From assembly GCF_016735495.2 (NCBI RefSeq), contig NZ_JAERQY020000001.1, forward strand, positions 1,612,001-1,676,000: a stretch of 64,000 nt of DNA, written 5' to 3'. Of this stretch, positions 55,845 through 64,000 are shown one piece after another. The stretch comes from Lysobacter sp. MMG2. GTDB lineage: Bacteria; Pseudomonadota; Gammaproteobacteria; Xanthomonadales; Xanthomonadaceae. The notes below the pieces were generated by a model that was given only the letters and a program-made list of their open reading frames with translations, was not told the DNA's origin and made no database searches. How positions within the stretch are numbered: the first letter of the stretch is position 1; every line of letters starts with the position of its first letter. The position numbers and the translations under genes are program-made.

Positions 55845-56570
55845 TCAGAAGGAGGCCTGGATCGCCGCTTCGATGCGGCTTCCGGCGAAGTCGTCGCCAA
55901 AGATCCGCTTGGCGCCCGAATCGGTTCCGTGTGCGGTCACGCGCAATTCCAGCGGTGCCTTGACCGCCCAGATCGCGCTGAGCTGGCCGTGCGCGTAGCG
56001 CTCGTCGTACACGTCGTCGAGGAAGTAGTAGCCGGCAGCGGCTTCGAAACGCAGCGTGTCGTTGACGGGGAAGCGCGCACCGAGCTGCGTGTAGGTGCCG
56101 CTTTCCTCGCTACCGAGCGCTTCCGGCGACCAGCCAACCGACAGCCAGTAGTTGCCCGCGTAGGTCAGCGTGCCGTTGAGCTCGGTCCAGTTGAGGTCGA
56201 CCGTGGTCGAGGGGTACTGGTAGCGCAGCACGTTCACGTCGACGGCCCAGTCCGGCGCGATCTCGCCGGCCCAGCCGACGGTGAAATCCAGTTCGCTGCT
56301 CGCGTGGGTGTCCGGCGCGAACTCGACGTTGGAGCCCCACACCGAGCCATAGAAGCCGGAATCGCCGGCCAGCTTGAAGCCCGCCTGCACGGCGGCGTCG
56401 CCCTGGGTCTGGGTGGTGCCGCGCCACACGTAGTCGCTGGTGAGCGCCGCGTTGCCGCTCAGCTGCGCCGCCTGCGCGGTCGCGCCCAGCGACATCGCGC
56501 CGACGATGGCGAACGCGGCAAACGGCAAGTACGCGCGCAATTCCTGCGCGCGGAAGATCGCGTGTTTCAT
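55845..56570 (-). CDS. TorF-family putative porin heading the kdp operon
   Basis: A 241-residue protein with a signal peptide (AYLPFAAFAIVGAMSLGATA, cleavage near AQAAQLS) and a beta-barrel pattern of TIGR02001 type: NAALTSDYVWRGTTQTQGDA, GFYGSVWGSNVEFAPDT, DFTVGWAGE, TYAGNYWLSVGW and final EAAIQASF with terminal Phe. The gene is in line with kdpF (19 bases between), suggesting that outer-membrane passage of potassium or a solute is co-regulated with the Kdp pump. ATG 56570 is preferred to the longer frame upstream. Confidence 0.85.
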   Translation of the reverse strand: MKHAIFRAQELRAYLPFAAFAIVGAMSLGATAQAAQLSGNAALTSDYVWRGTTQTQGDAAVQAGFKLAGDSGFYGSVWGSNVEFAPDTHASSELDFTVGWAGEIAPDWAVDVNVLRYQYPSTTVDLNWTELNGTLTYAGNYWLSVGWSPEALGSEESGTYTQLGARFPVNDTLRFEAAAGYYFLDDVYDERYAHGQLSAIWAVKAPLELRVTAHGTDSGAKRIFGDDFAGSRIEAAIQASF

Positions 56571-56726
56571 AACCCTGCTTGGTATCGACGAGGCCATCCG
56601 GCCACGGCGCAAATTTTCGGCAGCAGGGGCGTAAAGCCTCTATTCGCGGGGCCGGCGGGGGCGTAAAGCGCGCGTAAACTCCGCGGGTTGCCCACCGGCA
56701 TCCATGCGGTGACGCGAGGGAGGCAT

Positions 56727-56751
56727 GCATTCCCGCCTTCACGGGAATGAC
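56727..56751. repeat. Family B hairpin between the porin and MscS-type channel genes
   Basis: GCATTCCCGCCTTCACGGGA starts a hairpin with ATTCCCG/CGGGAAT arms of family B. It lies 16 bases beyond the stop of the mechanosensitive channel gene. Confidence 0.75.
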
Positions 56752-56767
56752 CGTCATCGGGCTGCGT

Positions 56768-59311
56768 CTAGCCCGGCGGGTGATCCGCCCCGTCACCGTC
56801 CGCATCCGCGCGCCTGGCCGCTTCTGCGCGCGGCCCCAACCGCTCGCCCGCCTGCTGCGACACCGATCGCAGGTGCACGTCCTGCTGCGGGAACGGCAGC
56901 TCGATGCCGGCCTTGTTCAACGCGATGAACATGCGCGTGACCATGTCGCTGCGGATGTTGGCCGAGTTGTCGTAATCGTACGTCCAGGCGCGGATGCTGA
57001 AATTCAGCGCACTCGCACCGAAGCCGGTGAACAGCACCGCCGGCTCCGGATTGGAAACGATGCCCGGCGTCTGCAGGATGGTGTGCGTCAGCACCGAGGT
57101 GACCTGCGCCGGGTCGGAGCCGTAGCCCACGCCGATGTCCACGTCGAGCCGGCGATTGCGGTCCAGCAGTGTCCAGTTGGTCAGCTTCTCCGACAGCAGC
57201 GTGCCGTTGGGGACGACCACGTCGGCGCCGTCGAAGGTCTTGATGGTGGTGGCACGCATGCCGATCTCGCGCACGCGGCCGGACGTGCCGGTGATGTCCA
57301 CCACGTCGCCGGGCTGGATCGGCCGCTCGAACATCAGGATCAGGCCCGAGACGAAATTGTTGACCACGTTCTGCAGGCCGAAACCGATGCCCACGCCCAG
57401 CGCGCCGAAGATGAAGGCCAGCTGCGTCATCTTGAAGCCCGCGGCGGACAGCGCGACCAGCACGCCCAGCAGCAGCACTGCGTAATACGTGAGCGATGCC
57501 ACCGAATTGCCCACGCCGCGCGGCAGCGACATGCGCGTGAGCACGGCCTCCTGCAACAGGTAGCGCGTGGTCTTGGCCGCCCAGAACGCCACGTACACCG
57601 ACACCATGAACACCAGCACGTGGCCGAGGCTGATGGAGAGCTCGCCGAGCTGGAAAGCGTGCGTGAGGATCGACTCGGCGAAGGCGTACAGCGGCCGGAA
57701 GATGCGGAACCGGTTCGTCGTGAAGACGACCCAGCCGATCACCGCGACGAACGTGAGCAGGCGCACGGTCAGCGTCAGCAGCGGCGTGGCGTGGTCGCGC
57801 ACGATCTGCGAACGCGCATCGCCGCCGCGCGCGAACAACAGTTGCAGCAGGGCCACCGCCACGGTCATGCCGGCGTACAGCACCAGGCCGAAGTAGCCGC
57901 TGTCGATCACGCCGCTGTTGAGCATCTCGGCCATCGAGACGTTGCCGATGACGTTGGAGACGATCGACGCCGCCAGCAGCAGCACGCTCACCCAGGCCGC
58001 GACGTGCACGGCGCGGCCGATGCGCCCTTCCAGTCCGGAATGCTCCATCGCGCGCGCGCGCCACAGCAGCCACAGCGTCATCGTCAGCGCCAGCGTCGCC
58101 AGCACCAGGTGATACCAGCGATACACCAGCGAGTTGGAGAGAAAGAAGAAGCTCAACCGCTCCAGCAGGTACAGCGCAGTGGCGACATACGGCCAGCGAC
58201 CGAGCAGCCGCGTGCTCTGCGGCGGCAGCAACCGCAGCACCGGCACCAGCGCGACCAGCATGGCGAACTGGTGCAGCAGCAGCGGCGCGTCGGGCTCGAA
58301 GGCCAGCACGCCCATCATCGACAGCAGCAGCCACGACGATATGGGACGTCGCAACACGCGCGTGGTGGCGTCCGTATCGACCGTCGGCGCCGCCGATGCA
58401 TCGGGCGCATCTGCCGTATCGGGTGCAACCGCCGCCGCGCGACGCGTGCGCAGCGCCAGCCACAGCAGCACGGGCAGCAGCAGCAACTGCAGGATGTGCA
58501 GGAAGCGCTGGTTGCCGAAGTCCGCCGCGCCGTACTCGGCCATGAAGCGCGCTTCGATGCCGATGCCGTTGGTGATGGAGGTCATCGCGTCGCCTTCGTC
58601 GCTGGCGCGCGGCGCGGCCGCCCACAGCGGCTGGGCGTCGAACCGGATCAGGCGGCTGTCGATGAACTCGATCGCATCGGCCACGGCACGCAGGCCGGCC
58701 TGGATGCGCGCATCGATGAGGTTGGCGCGGCGCCCGAGCGCGATCTGCCGCGCCAGTGGCGTGGACAGCGACTGCTCGGCCGCCTTCAGCTGCGCCACCA
58801 GCGCGTCGACACGATTGGCCAACGCCGCGGGCATGTTGCCGGCGCGCGCGGCGACCTGCGTGGCCTCCCAGTCGGCGCGACGCTGCGCAAGCTGCGCGGC
58901 GTCCATCGCGTACGGCTGCGTGGCGCGGCGCATGTCGTCCTGCCAGCGCGCGAAGCGGCGGGCGTCGAATTTCCAGTGGCGCTCGAAACTCTCCAGCCGC
59001 ATCACCGGCAGCGCGCGCAGCTGGGAGGCGCGGAACAGCTTGGCCTTCTCGTCCACGGACTTGGCGATGGCGTCCAGGCGCGGCGACAGCTGGTCGGTGG
59101 GATCGACCTCGCGCGCACGCAGGATCACCGATTCGGCGAAACGCTCGTCGGCATCGGCGCGCAGCGGGATGTCGGCCACCGGGATCGCCGCCGGGGCCTT
59201 CGGCGCACTGGCCGTGATGTCCGGGAGCGCGGTCTTCTCCTGCGCGAACGCGGGCGCCGCGGCCATCGTCAGCCACAGCAGTGCGCACAGCCAGCGCGTG
59301 ATTCCTCGCAT
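56768..59311 (-). CDS. MscS-family mechanosensitive channel with DUF3772 N-terminus
   Basis: An 847-residue protein with a signal sequence (WLCALLWLTMAAAPAFAQ), a periplasmic helical domain of about 250 residues (DUF3772-like; SPRLDAIAKSVDEKAKLFRA), about eleven membrane helices, and an MscS core: FIFGALGVGIGFGLQNVVNN, FVSGLILMFERPIQPGDVVD, GTSGRVREIGMRATTIKTFD. It opens under membrane tension to release solutes during osmotic downshock. Ends with a charged cytoplasmic tail (RRADADGDGADHPPG). Monocistronic on the minus strand. No family name beyond MscS/YbdG-like large channel is justified. Confidence 0.92.
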   Translation of the reverse strand: MRGITRWLCALLWLTMAAAPAFAQEKTALPDITASAPKAPAAIPVADIPLRADADERFAESVILRAREVDPTDQLSPRLDAIAKSVDEKAKLFRASQLRALPVMRLESFERHWKFDARRFARWQDDMRRATQPYAMDAAQLAQRRADWEATQVAARAGNMPAALANRVDALVAQLKAAEQSLSTPLARQIALGRRANLIDARIQAGLRAVADAIEFIDSRLIRFDAQPLWAAAPRASDEGDAMTSITNGIGIEARFMAEYGAADFGNQRFLHILQLLLLPVLLWLALRTRRAAAVAPDTADAPDASAAPTVDTDATTRVLRRPISSWLLLSMMGVLAFEPDAPLLLHQFAMLVALVPVLRLLPPQSTRLLGRWPYVATALYLLERLSFFFLSNSLVYRWYHLVLATLALTMTLWLLWRARAMEHSGLEGRIGRAVHVAAWVSVLLLAASIVSNVIGNVSMAEMLNSGVIDSGYFGLVLYAGMTVAVALLQLLFARGGDARSQIVRDHATPLLTLTVRLLTFVAVIGWVVFTTNRFRIFRPLYAFAESILTHAFQLGELSISLGHVLVFMVSVYVAFWAAKTTRYLLQEAVLTRMSLPRGVGNSVASLTYYAVLLLGVLVALSAAGFKMTQLAFIFGALGVGIGFGLQNVVNNFVSGLILMFERPIQPGDVVDITGTSGRVREIGMRATTIKTFDGADVVVPNGTLLSEKLTNWTLLDRNRRLDVDIGVGYGSDPAQVTSVLTHTILQTPGIVSNPEPAVLFTGFGASALNFSIRAWTYDYDNSANIRSDMVTRMFIALNKAGIELPFPQQDVHLRSVSQQAGERLGPRAEAARRADADGDGADHPPG

Positions 59312-59418
59312 CGTGCCTCCGGCGACGTCTGGGCGGAGTCTAGGCGAAATGGCCGTGGCAGGCGGTGCACGACGTGAGGACCGCGCCTGCCGCACCCCGG
59401 ACGCGGTCGTGACCCACC

Positions 59419-61269
59419 TCAGCGGGCCTTCGCGACGGTGCCGCGCTGCGTGCGTATCCAGTCGTCCACCGAGGCCTCCAGCACCGCCAACGGCATGGCG
59501 CCGTTGCCGAGCACGAGGTCGTGGAAGGCACGGATGTCGAAGCGTTCGCCCAGCGCGGTGCGCGCACGTTCGCGCAGTTCGACGAACTTGAGGTGGCCGA
59601 TCTTGTACGAACACGCCTGGCCGGGCTGCACCAGGTAGCGGTAGACCTCGATGCGCACTTCGTCCAGGGGCATGCCGGTGTGTTCGTGCATGTAGGCGAT
59701 GGCCTGCTCCGGCGTCCAGCGCTTGCGGTGCAGGCCCGTGTCCACGACCAGACGCACGGAGCGGAACAGCTCGGCGCGCAGCCGGCCCAGGTCGCCCCAC
59801 GGGTCGTCGCGGTACAGCCCCATCTCGGAGGCGAGTTGTTCGGCATACAGCGCCCAGCCCTCGCTGAAGGCGCTGGGATTGAGGCTGCGGCGCAGCATCG
59901 GCAGGTCGGTCAGCGTCTGCCCGATCGCGATCTGGAAATGATGACCGGGCGAGCCCTCGTGGTAGGTCAGCGTCGGCAGGCTCCAGCGCGTATTCGCTTC
60001 CAGGTTGCCCAGGTTGATGAAGTAGATGCCCGGGCGCGATCCGTCCATCGCCGGCTGCACGTAGTACGCGCCGGGCGCGGTGGCCTGCGATTCCTTCGGT
60101 ACCGGGCGCACGTCCAGCGGTTGCGGCGGCGTGCGGCCGAAGTAGTCCGGAATGTGCGGCGTGAGCGCCGCGAGCGTGCGCTTGATGTCGCCCACCAGCT
60201 CGGCCCGGCCCGCGTCGGTATCGGCGTACTGGAAGCGCGGGTCCTTCACCAGCGCGGACATGCGTTCGCCGACGCTGCCGGTGCGCCGATCCTGCGCGAC
60301 CAGCAGCGCGTCCATCGCCTTCTCGATGCGCGCCACTTCGTCCACGCCGATGCGGTGGATCGCATCGGCGCCCAGATCGGTGCTGGTGTTCCAGCGCAAC
60401 GCTGCGTCGTAGTACGCATCGCCGCCGGGCAGCGCCCACATCCCGCGACTGCCGGGCTTGCGCGCGATTTCCTCGTCCAGTCGCGCCAGCAGGCGCGCAT
60501 AGGCGGGATTGGCGTCCTCGCGCACGGCCCGAGCCGCCTGCGCGAGCAGTGCCTCGCGCTGCTGCGCCGTGAAGGCGCCCACCTTGTCGAGCTTGCGCCG
60601 GAACGATTGCACCAGCGGGCTCGATGCCGGATCGGGCTGCGTCAGCGCGCGGATCTGCGAGGCCGCGCCTTCCATCGCCACCTGCGGCGGCAGCACGCCG
60701 TGCCTGGCCTGCAGGTCGAAGTTCGCGCGCACCTGGTCGATCTTCGTCGCCACCGCATGCAGGCGGGAGATGTACGCGCGCGCGCTGGCTTCGTCGCGCA
60801 CGGCGTGCTGGTTTTCGAGGAACGCGGGCAGTTGCACCGGCACGCTGAACAACTGGTCCACCGCATACGTCGACGCGCCCACGGGCAGCCACGCCGGCGC
60901 CCAGTCGGGTTGCATCAGTTCGATCTGGCGCTGGTAGAACCACACCGCCAGCCCGTGGCTCCAGCGATCCTGCCCGGTGAGGCGGCTGGCATCGATGCGT
61001 TCGAGCGCGTCGAGATTGCCCTGCATCTGCGCACGCAGTTCGGCGCGGCGCGGCAGCGAGACGTCGGTGAGTTGCCCGGACAGGTCGATGCCGTCGCCGG
61101 ACAGGCCCAGCAACGTGCGCAGTTCGGGATCGTGACGCACCGATTGCATCGTCTGCGCGTCGATCAGCGCACCGACACCGGCCGGTGGCGTGTCCGCGCT
61201 CGCGACATGGACGGACAGGGCGAGACTCAACGCGGCGCTCAACAGCAGCGCTTGGGACGCAAGACGCAT
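59419..61269 (-). CDS. DUF885-family exported zinc-type hydrolase
   Basis: A 616-residue protein with a signal peptide (LLLSAALSLALSVHVASADT). The diagnostic DUF885 motif HEGSPGHHFQIAIGQ (HExxxGH-like, metal binding) follows YYVQPAMDGSRPGIYFINLG. Other motifs: GDAYYDAALRWNTSTDL, SLNPSAFSEGWALYAEQLAS, PGQACSYKIGHLKFVELRER. Members are thought to be metallo-carboxypeptidases or aminopeptidase-like enzymes acting in the periplasm; exact substrate unknown. Good ATG at 61269 at the signal peptide start. Confidence 0.88.
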   Translation of the reverse strand: MRLASQALLLSAALSLALSVHVASADTPPAGVGALIDAQTMQSVRHDPELRTLLGLSGDGIDLSGQLTDVSLPRRAELRAQMQGNLDALERIDASRLTGQDRWSHGLAVWFYQRQIELMQPDWAPAWLPVGASTYAVDQLFSVPVQLPAFLENQHAVRDEASARAYISRLHAVATKIDQVRANFDLQARHGVLPPQVAMEGAASQIRALTQPDPASSPLVQSFRRKLDKVGAFTAQQREALLAQAARAVREDANPAYARLLARLDEEIARKPGSRGMWALPGGDAYYDAALRWNTSTDLGADAIHRIGVDEVARIEKAMDALLVAQDRRTGSVGERMSALVKDPRFQYADTDAGRAELVGDIKRTLAALTPHIPDYFGRTPPQPLDVRPVPKESQATAPGAYYVQPAMDGSRPGIYFINLGNLEANTRWSLPTLTYHEGSPGHHFQIAIGQTLTDLPMLRRSLNPSAFSEGWALYAEQLASEMGLYRDDPWGDLGRLRAELFRSVRLVVDTGLHRKRWTPEQAIAYMHEHTGMPLDEVRIEVYRYLVQPGQACSYKIGHLKFVELRERARTALGERFDIRAFHDLVLGNGAMPLAVLEASVDDWIRTQRGTVAKAR

Positions 61270-61363
61270 GGGCACTCCGGGGAAGGGAAGATCGGCGCGA
61301 GCGGACGCATCCGCGCAGGCGCGCCATCGTGGGCGCAGGCGGCGCGGCCGTCGAGTGTAGCGG

Positions 61364-62293
61364 TCACGTTCCGTGGTGCGACCCGTCGATCTCCTGCGTC
61401 GATGCGGTGCGCGCGGCGAACTCGCGCGCCGCCCAGTCCAGGAACACGCGCACGCGCGGCGACAGCTGCCGCGTGCGCGAATACAGCAGCGACACCGGCA
61501 CCGACGGCGGCGGCATGCGCGGCAGCAACTCCACCAGCGCACCGCGGCGCAGGTCGTCCTCGACATGGAAGCGCGGCACCTGCGCCAAGCCGAGGCCGAG
61601 GCGGATGCCGGCCAGGTAACTCTCCGTGCCCGTCACCGAGAACGTGCTGGGCAGCGACACGGCCTGCAGCTGTCCGTCGACCATGAACTCCAGCGGCGTC
61701 ACCGCGCCGGTGGTGATCGAACGGATGCCGACGACGCGGTGGCCGTCGAGGTCGTCCAGACTCGCGGGCGTGCCGTGGCGTGCCAGGTACTGCGGCGTGG
61801 CGCAGGTGAGGCGATCGAGCATCGCGACCTGCCGCGCAACCAGTTCGCTGTCGCGCAGGCGTCCCCAGCGCAGCGCGCAGTCCACGCCCTCCTGCACCAG
61901 ATCGACCCAGCGGTCGCTCTCGCTCATCGACAGTTCGATGTCCGGGTAGCGCTCGAAGAACGCCGGCAATGCAGGCACCAGGAAATGACGCGCGATGGTG
62001 CCCTGCACTTCCACGCGCAGCAGGCCCTTGGGACGGGCGCCGAGGAAGGCGCCGTCGGCATCCTCGATGTCGCCCAGGATCCCCAGGCACCGGTGGTAGT
62101 AGGCCTCGCCGTCCAGCGTCGGCCGCACCACGCGCGTGGTCCGTTGCAGCAGGCGCGTGCCAAGGCGGGTTTCGAGGTCGCGGATCACCGTGGTGCAGGT
62201 GGAGCGCGGCACCTCCATGTCGTGCGCGGCCTGGGTGAAGCTGCGCCGCTCCACCACGCGGACGAACAGGCGCATCGCGTCGAAACGGTCCAC
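61364..62293 (-). CDS. LysR-family transcriptional regulator
   Basis: A 309-residue LTTR. The N-terminal HTH is RLFVRVVERRSFTQAAHDME followed by VPRSTCTTVIRDLETRLGTR and LLQRTTRVVRPT; the remainder is the effector-binding domain (LRVEVQGTIARHFLVPALPA; GIRLGLGLAQVPRFHVEDDL). It is divergent from the short-chain dehydrogenase at 62421, the usual arrangement where the regulator controls its neighbour. A strong inverted repeat lies just upstream of its start. Confidence 0.93.
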   Translation of the reverse strand: MDRFDAMRLFVRVVERRSFTQAAHDMEVPRSTCTTVIRDLETRLGTRLLQRTTRVVRPTLDGEAYYHRCLGILGDIEDADGAFLGARPKGLLRVEVQGTIARHFLVPALPAFFERYPDIELSMSESDRWVDLVQEGVDCALRWGRLRDSELVARQVAMLDRLTCATPQYLARHGTPASLDDLDGHRVVGIRSITTGAVTPLEFMVDGQLQAVSLPSTFSVTGTESYLAGIRLGLGLAQVPRFHVEDDLRRGALVELLPRMPPPSVPVSLLYSRTRQLSPRVRVFLDWAAREFAARTASTQEIDGSHHGT

Positions 62294-62307
62294 GGCGGGC
62301 CTCCGAT

Positions 62308-62326
62308 TGTTCGAATTGATTGAACA
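62308..62326. promoter_or_regulatory. LysR operator-like palindrome
   Basis: TGTTC, nine bases, GAACA (62308-62326), with TTCGAATTGATTGAA inside, satisfies the T-N11-A LTTR pattern. It lies 15 bases upstream of the lysR start and 95 bases upstream of the divergent dehydrogenase, so it could serve both. Confidence 0.6.
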
Positions 62327-62420
62327 GTCAGGCCAATCCTAGCCCGATTATCTCCGAACGACGGAGTTCCAGACTGTGCCCACGCCGCCGATCTCGGCCG
62401 GCGCCAGACCCGGAGCCCCC

Positions 62421-63158
62421 ATGAACACCCCGACCCGAACCGCCCTCGTCACCGGTGCCTCGCGCGGCATCGGCGCCGCCATCGCCCGCCGCCTTGCGGC
62501 GGACGGCTTCACCGTCGTCGTCAATTACGCCGGCGCCTCCGCCGACGCCGACGCCCTCGTGGCGGAGATCGAACAGGCCGGCGGCCGCGCCGTCGCCGCG
62601 CAGGCCGACGTCTCCGATGCCGCCGCCGTCGCCCGCCTGTTCGACAACGCTCAGGCCGCGTTCGGTGGCGTGGACGTGCTGGTCAACAACGCCGGCATCA
62701 TGCGCCTGGCGACGCTGGCCGAAAGCGACGACGCGCTGTTCGACAGCCAGGTCGCGATCAACCTCAAGGGCACGTTCAACACGCTGCGCGAAGCCGCGCG
62801 CCGACTGCGCGACGGCGGCCGCATCGTGAACCTGTCCAGCAGCGTGGTCGGCCTCACGCCGCCGACGTATGCCGTCTACGCCGCGACCAAGGCCGCGGTG
62901 GAAACGATGACGCAGATCCTCAGCAAGGAACTGCGCGGCCGCAACATCACCGTCAATGCCGTCGCGCCCGGCCCGACTGCGACGCGGCTGTTCCTGGACG
63001 GCAAGCCGCAAGACGTCATCGAGCGCCTGGCCAAGCAGGCGCCGCTGGAGCGCCTGGGCCAGCCGGAGGACATCGCCGCCACGGTCGCCTTCCTCGCCGG
63101 CCCCGACGGCGGCTGGATCAACGGCCAGGTGCTGCGCGCCAACGGCGGCATCGTCTGA
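62421..63158 (+). CDS. Short-chain dehydrogenase/reductase
   Basis: A 245-residue classical SDR oxidoreductase. Cofactor motif ALVTGASRGIGAAIARRLA, structural VLVNNAGIMR, active-site Ser in IVNLSSSVVGLTPP and Tyr-Lys in AVYAATKAAVETM, then PGPTATRLFLDG and final GQVLRANGGIV. The substrate cannot be told. Divergent from the LysR regulator and 52 bases before the next SDR, so probably co-expressed with it. ATG 62421 follows CGGAGCCC; a GTG at 62376 is less likely. Confidence 0.93.
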   Translation: MNTPTRTALVTGASRGIGAAIARRLAADGFTVVVNYAGASADADALVAEIEQAGGRAVAAQADVSDAAAVARLFDNAQAAFGGVDVLVNNAGIMRLATLAESDDALFDSQVAINLKGTFNTLREAARRLRDGGRIVNLSSSVVGLTPPTYAVYAATKAAVETMTQILSKELRGRNITVNAVAPGPTATRLFLDGKPQDVIERLAKQAPLERLGQPEDIAATVAFLAGPDGGWINGQVLRANGGIV

Positions 63159-63210
63159 TGTCACTTTCACGCGCGCCGCCGCCGCGCGGCGCCCGTTCGT
63201 GGAGAACCAC

Positions 63211-64000
63211 ATGAACACCGCAACCAAATCCGTCGTCCTCATCACCGGTGCCTCCAGCGGTTTCGGCCGCCTCGCCGCCGAAGCGCTCGCCCGCGCGGGC
63301 CACACCGTCTACGCCTCGATGCGCAACACCGCCACGCGCAATGCGCCGGTGGTCGAGCAGATGCAGGCGTTCTCACGCCAGTACGGCGCCGACCTGCGCA
63401 CGGTCGAGATGGACGTGCAATCGCAGCCTTCCGTCGACGAAGCCGTCGCCCGCGTCATCGCCGACGCCGGCCATATCGACGTGGTGATCCACAACGCCGG
63501 CCACATGGCCTTCGGCCCCGCCGAGGCCTTCACGCCGGAACAGTACGCGCAGCTGTACGACATCAACGTGCTCAGCACGCAGCGCGTGAACCGCGCCGTC
63601 CTGCCGCACCTGCGCGGTCAGCGCGACGGCCTGCTGCTGTGGGTGTCCAGCAGCAGCGTTGCCGGCGGCACGCCGCCGTACCTGGCCCCGTACTTCGCGG
63701 CGAAGGCGGCGATGGATGCGATCGCCGTGCAGTACGCGCGCGAGCTGTCGCGCTGGGGCATCGAGACTTCGATCATCGTGCCCGGCGCGTTCACGCGCGG
63801 TACCAATCACTTCGCGCGCAGCGGGCAGCCGGACGATGCAGCGCGTGCGGCCGAGTACGACGACGGCCCGTACGCCGGATTCGGCGAGCAGGTGCGCGAG
63901 GCGTTCGCCGAGATCGTGCCGGAGGACGCGGACGTCGCGCTGGTGGCCGAGGCGATCGTCGCCATCGTCGATGCGCCGCGCGGCCGGAGGCCGTTCCGCG
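63211..64000 (+). CDS. Short-chain dehydrogenase, 3' end beyond window
   Basis: At least 263 residues are visible; the gene is cut at the right edge. Motifs: VVLITGASSGFGRLAAEALA (cofactor), VVIHNAGHMAFGPAEAFTPE, LLLWVSSSSVAGGTPPYLAP (Ser) and PYFAAKAAMDAIAVQYAREL (Tyr-Lys). The ending PGAFTRGTNHF and a long helical tail indicate an extended-type SDR. GGAGAACCAC precedes the ATG at 63211. Likely in an operon with the SDR before it; substrate unknown. Confidence 0.9.
   Translation, partial: MNTATKSVVLITGASSGFGRLAAEALARAGHTVYASMRNTATRNAPVVEQMQAFSRQYGADLRTVEMDVQSQPSVDEAVARVIADAGHIDVVIHNAGHMAFGPAEAFTPEQYAQLYDINVLSTQRVNRAVLPHLRGQRDGLLLWVSSSSVAGGTPPYLAPYFAAKAAMDAIAVQYARELSRWGIETSIIVPGAFTRGTNHFARSGQPDDAARAAEYDDGPYAGFGEQVREAFAEIVPEDADVALVAEAIVAIVDAPRGRRPFR

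Overview
This 64 kb window is high-GC DNA from a gammaproteobacterium, most likely Xanthomonadaceae (Lysobacter-like). I infer this from the gene set (Caulobacter-type TonB receptor in a pectin locus, HU protein with a Lys/Ala tail, algR-hemC linkage, kdp operon headed by a TorF-like porin) and from abundant short dispersed hairpin repeats. No genus-level marker (rRNA, rpoB) is present, and I see no tRNA, rRNA, CRISPR array, insertion sequence or transposase.

Layout. 1-3.2 kb: 5' part of an S9 prolyl-oligopeptidase-family enzyme, a small membrane protein, a WYL regulator and a secreted hypothetical. 3.2-8.2 kb: a SoeABC-like three-subunit molybdoenzyme with an extra small membrane protein. 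8.3-13.5 kb: an outer-membrane-barrel-like protein, hemC, an AlgR-type regulator, an esterase and an unusual lipoprotein with a TonB-type C-terminal domain, bracketed by two inverted copies of a composite repeat. 13.1-19.2 kb: czcCBA heavy-metal efflux with a His-rich leader gene. 19.3-23.4 kb: an orphan T6SS VgrG with a C-terminal extension of unknown function and two probable immunity or remnant genes, in lower-GC DNA. 23.5-28.8 kb: an IorAB-type molybdenum hydroxylase with a cytochrome, divergent from xdhC and mocA. 29.0 kb: an HU-family protein.

29.6-46.8 kb is a nearly complete pectin utilisation locus: secreted pectate lyases, pectin methylesterase and rhamnogalacturonan acetylesterase, a TonB-dependent receptor, a TRAP transporter, and the KduI-KduD-KdgK-KdgA route to pyruvate and glyceraldehyde 3-phosphate. 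A LacI regulator and three matching operator-like sites (31369, 39444, 44474) suggest one regulon.

47.3-56.6 kb is a reverse-strand potassium system: porin, kdpF, kdpA, kdpB, kdpC, kdpD, kdpE. Then follow an MscS-type channel, a DUF885 hydrolase, a LysR regulator, and two short-chain dehydrogenases, the last cut by the window edge.

The most distinctive feature is four families of short hairpin repeats lying between operon genes and, twice, inside coding sequence in frame (soeA and the pectin methylesterase gene). Four successive kdp gene junctions each carry a different family. Long open frames antisense to real genes are common here because of high GC and were not annotated.
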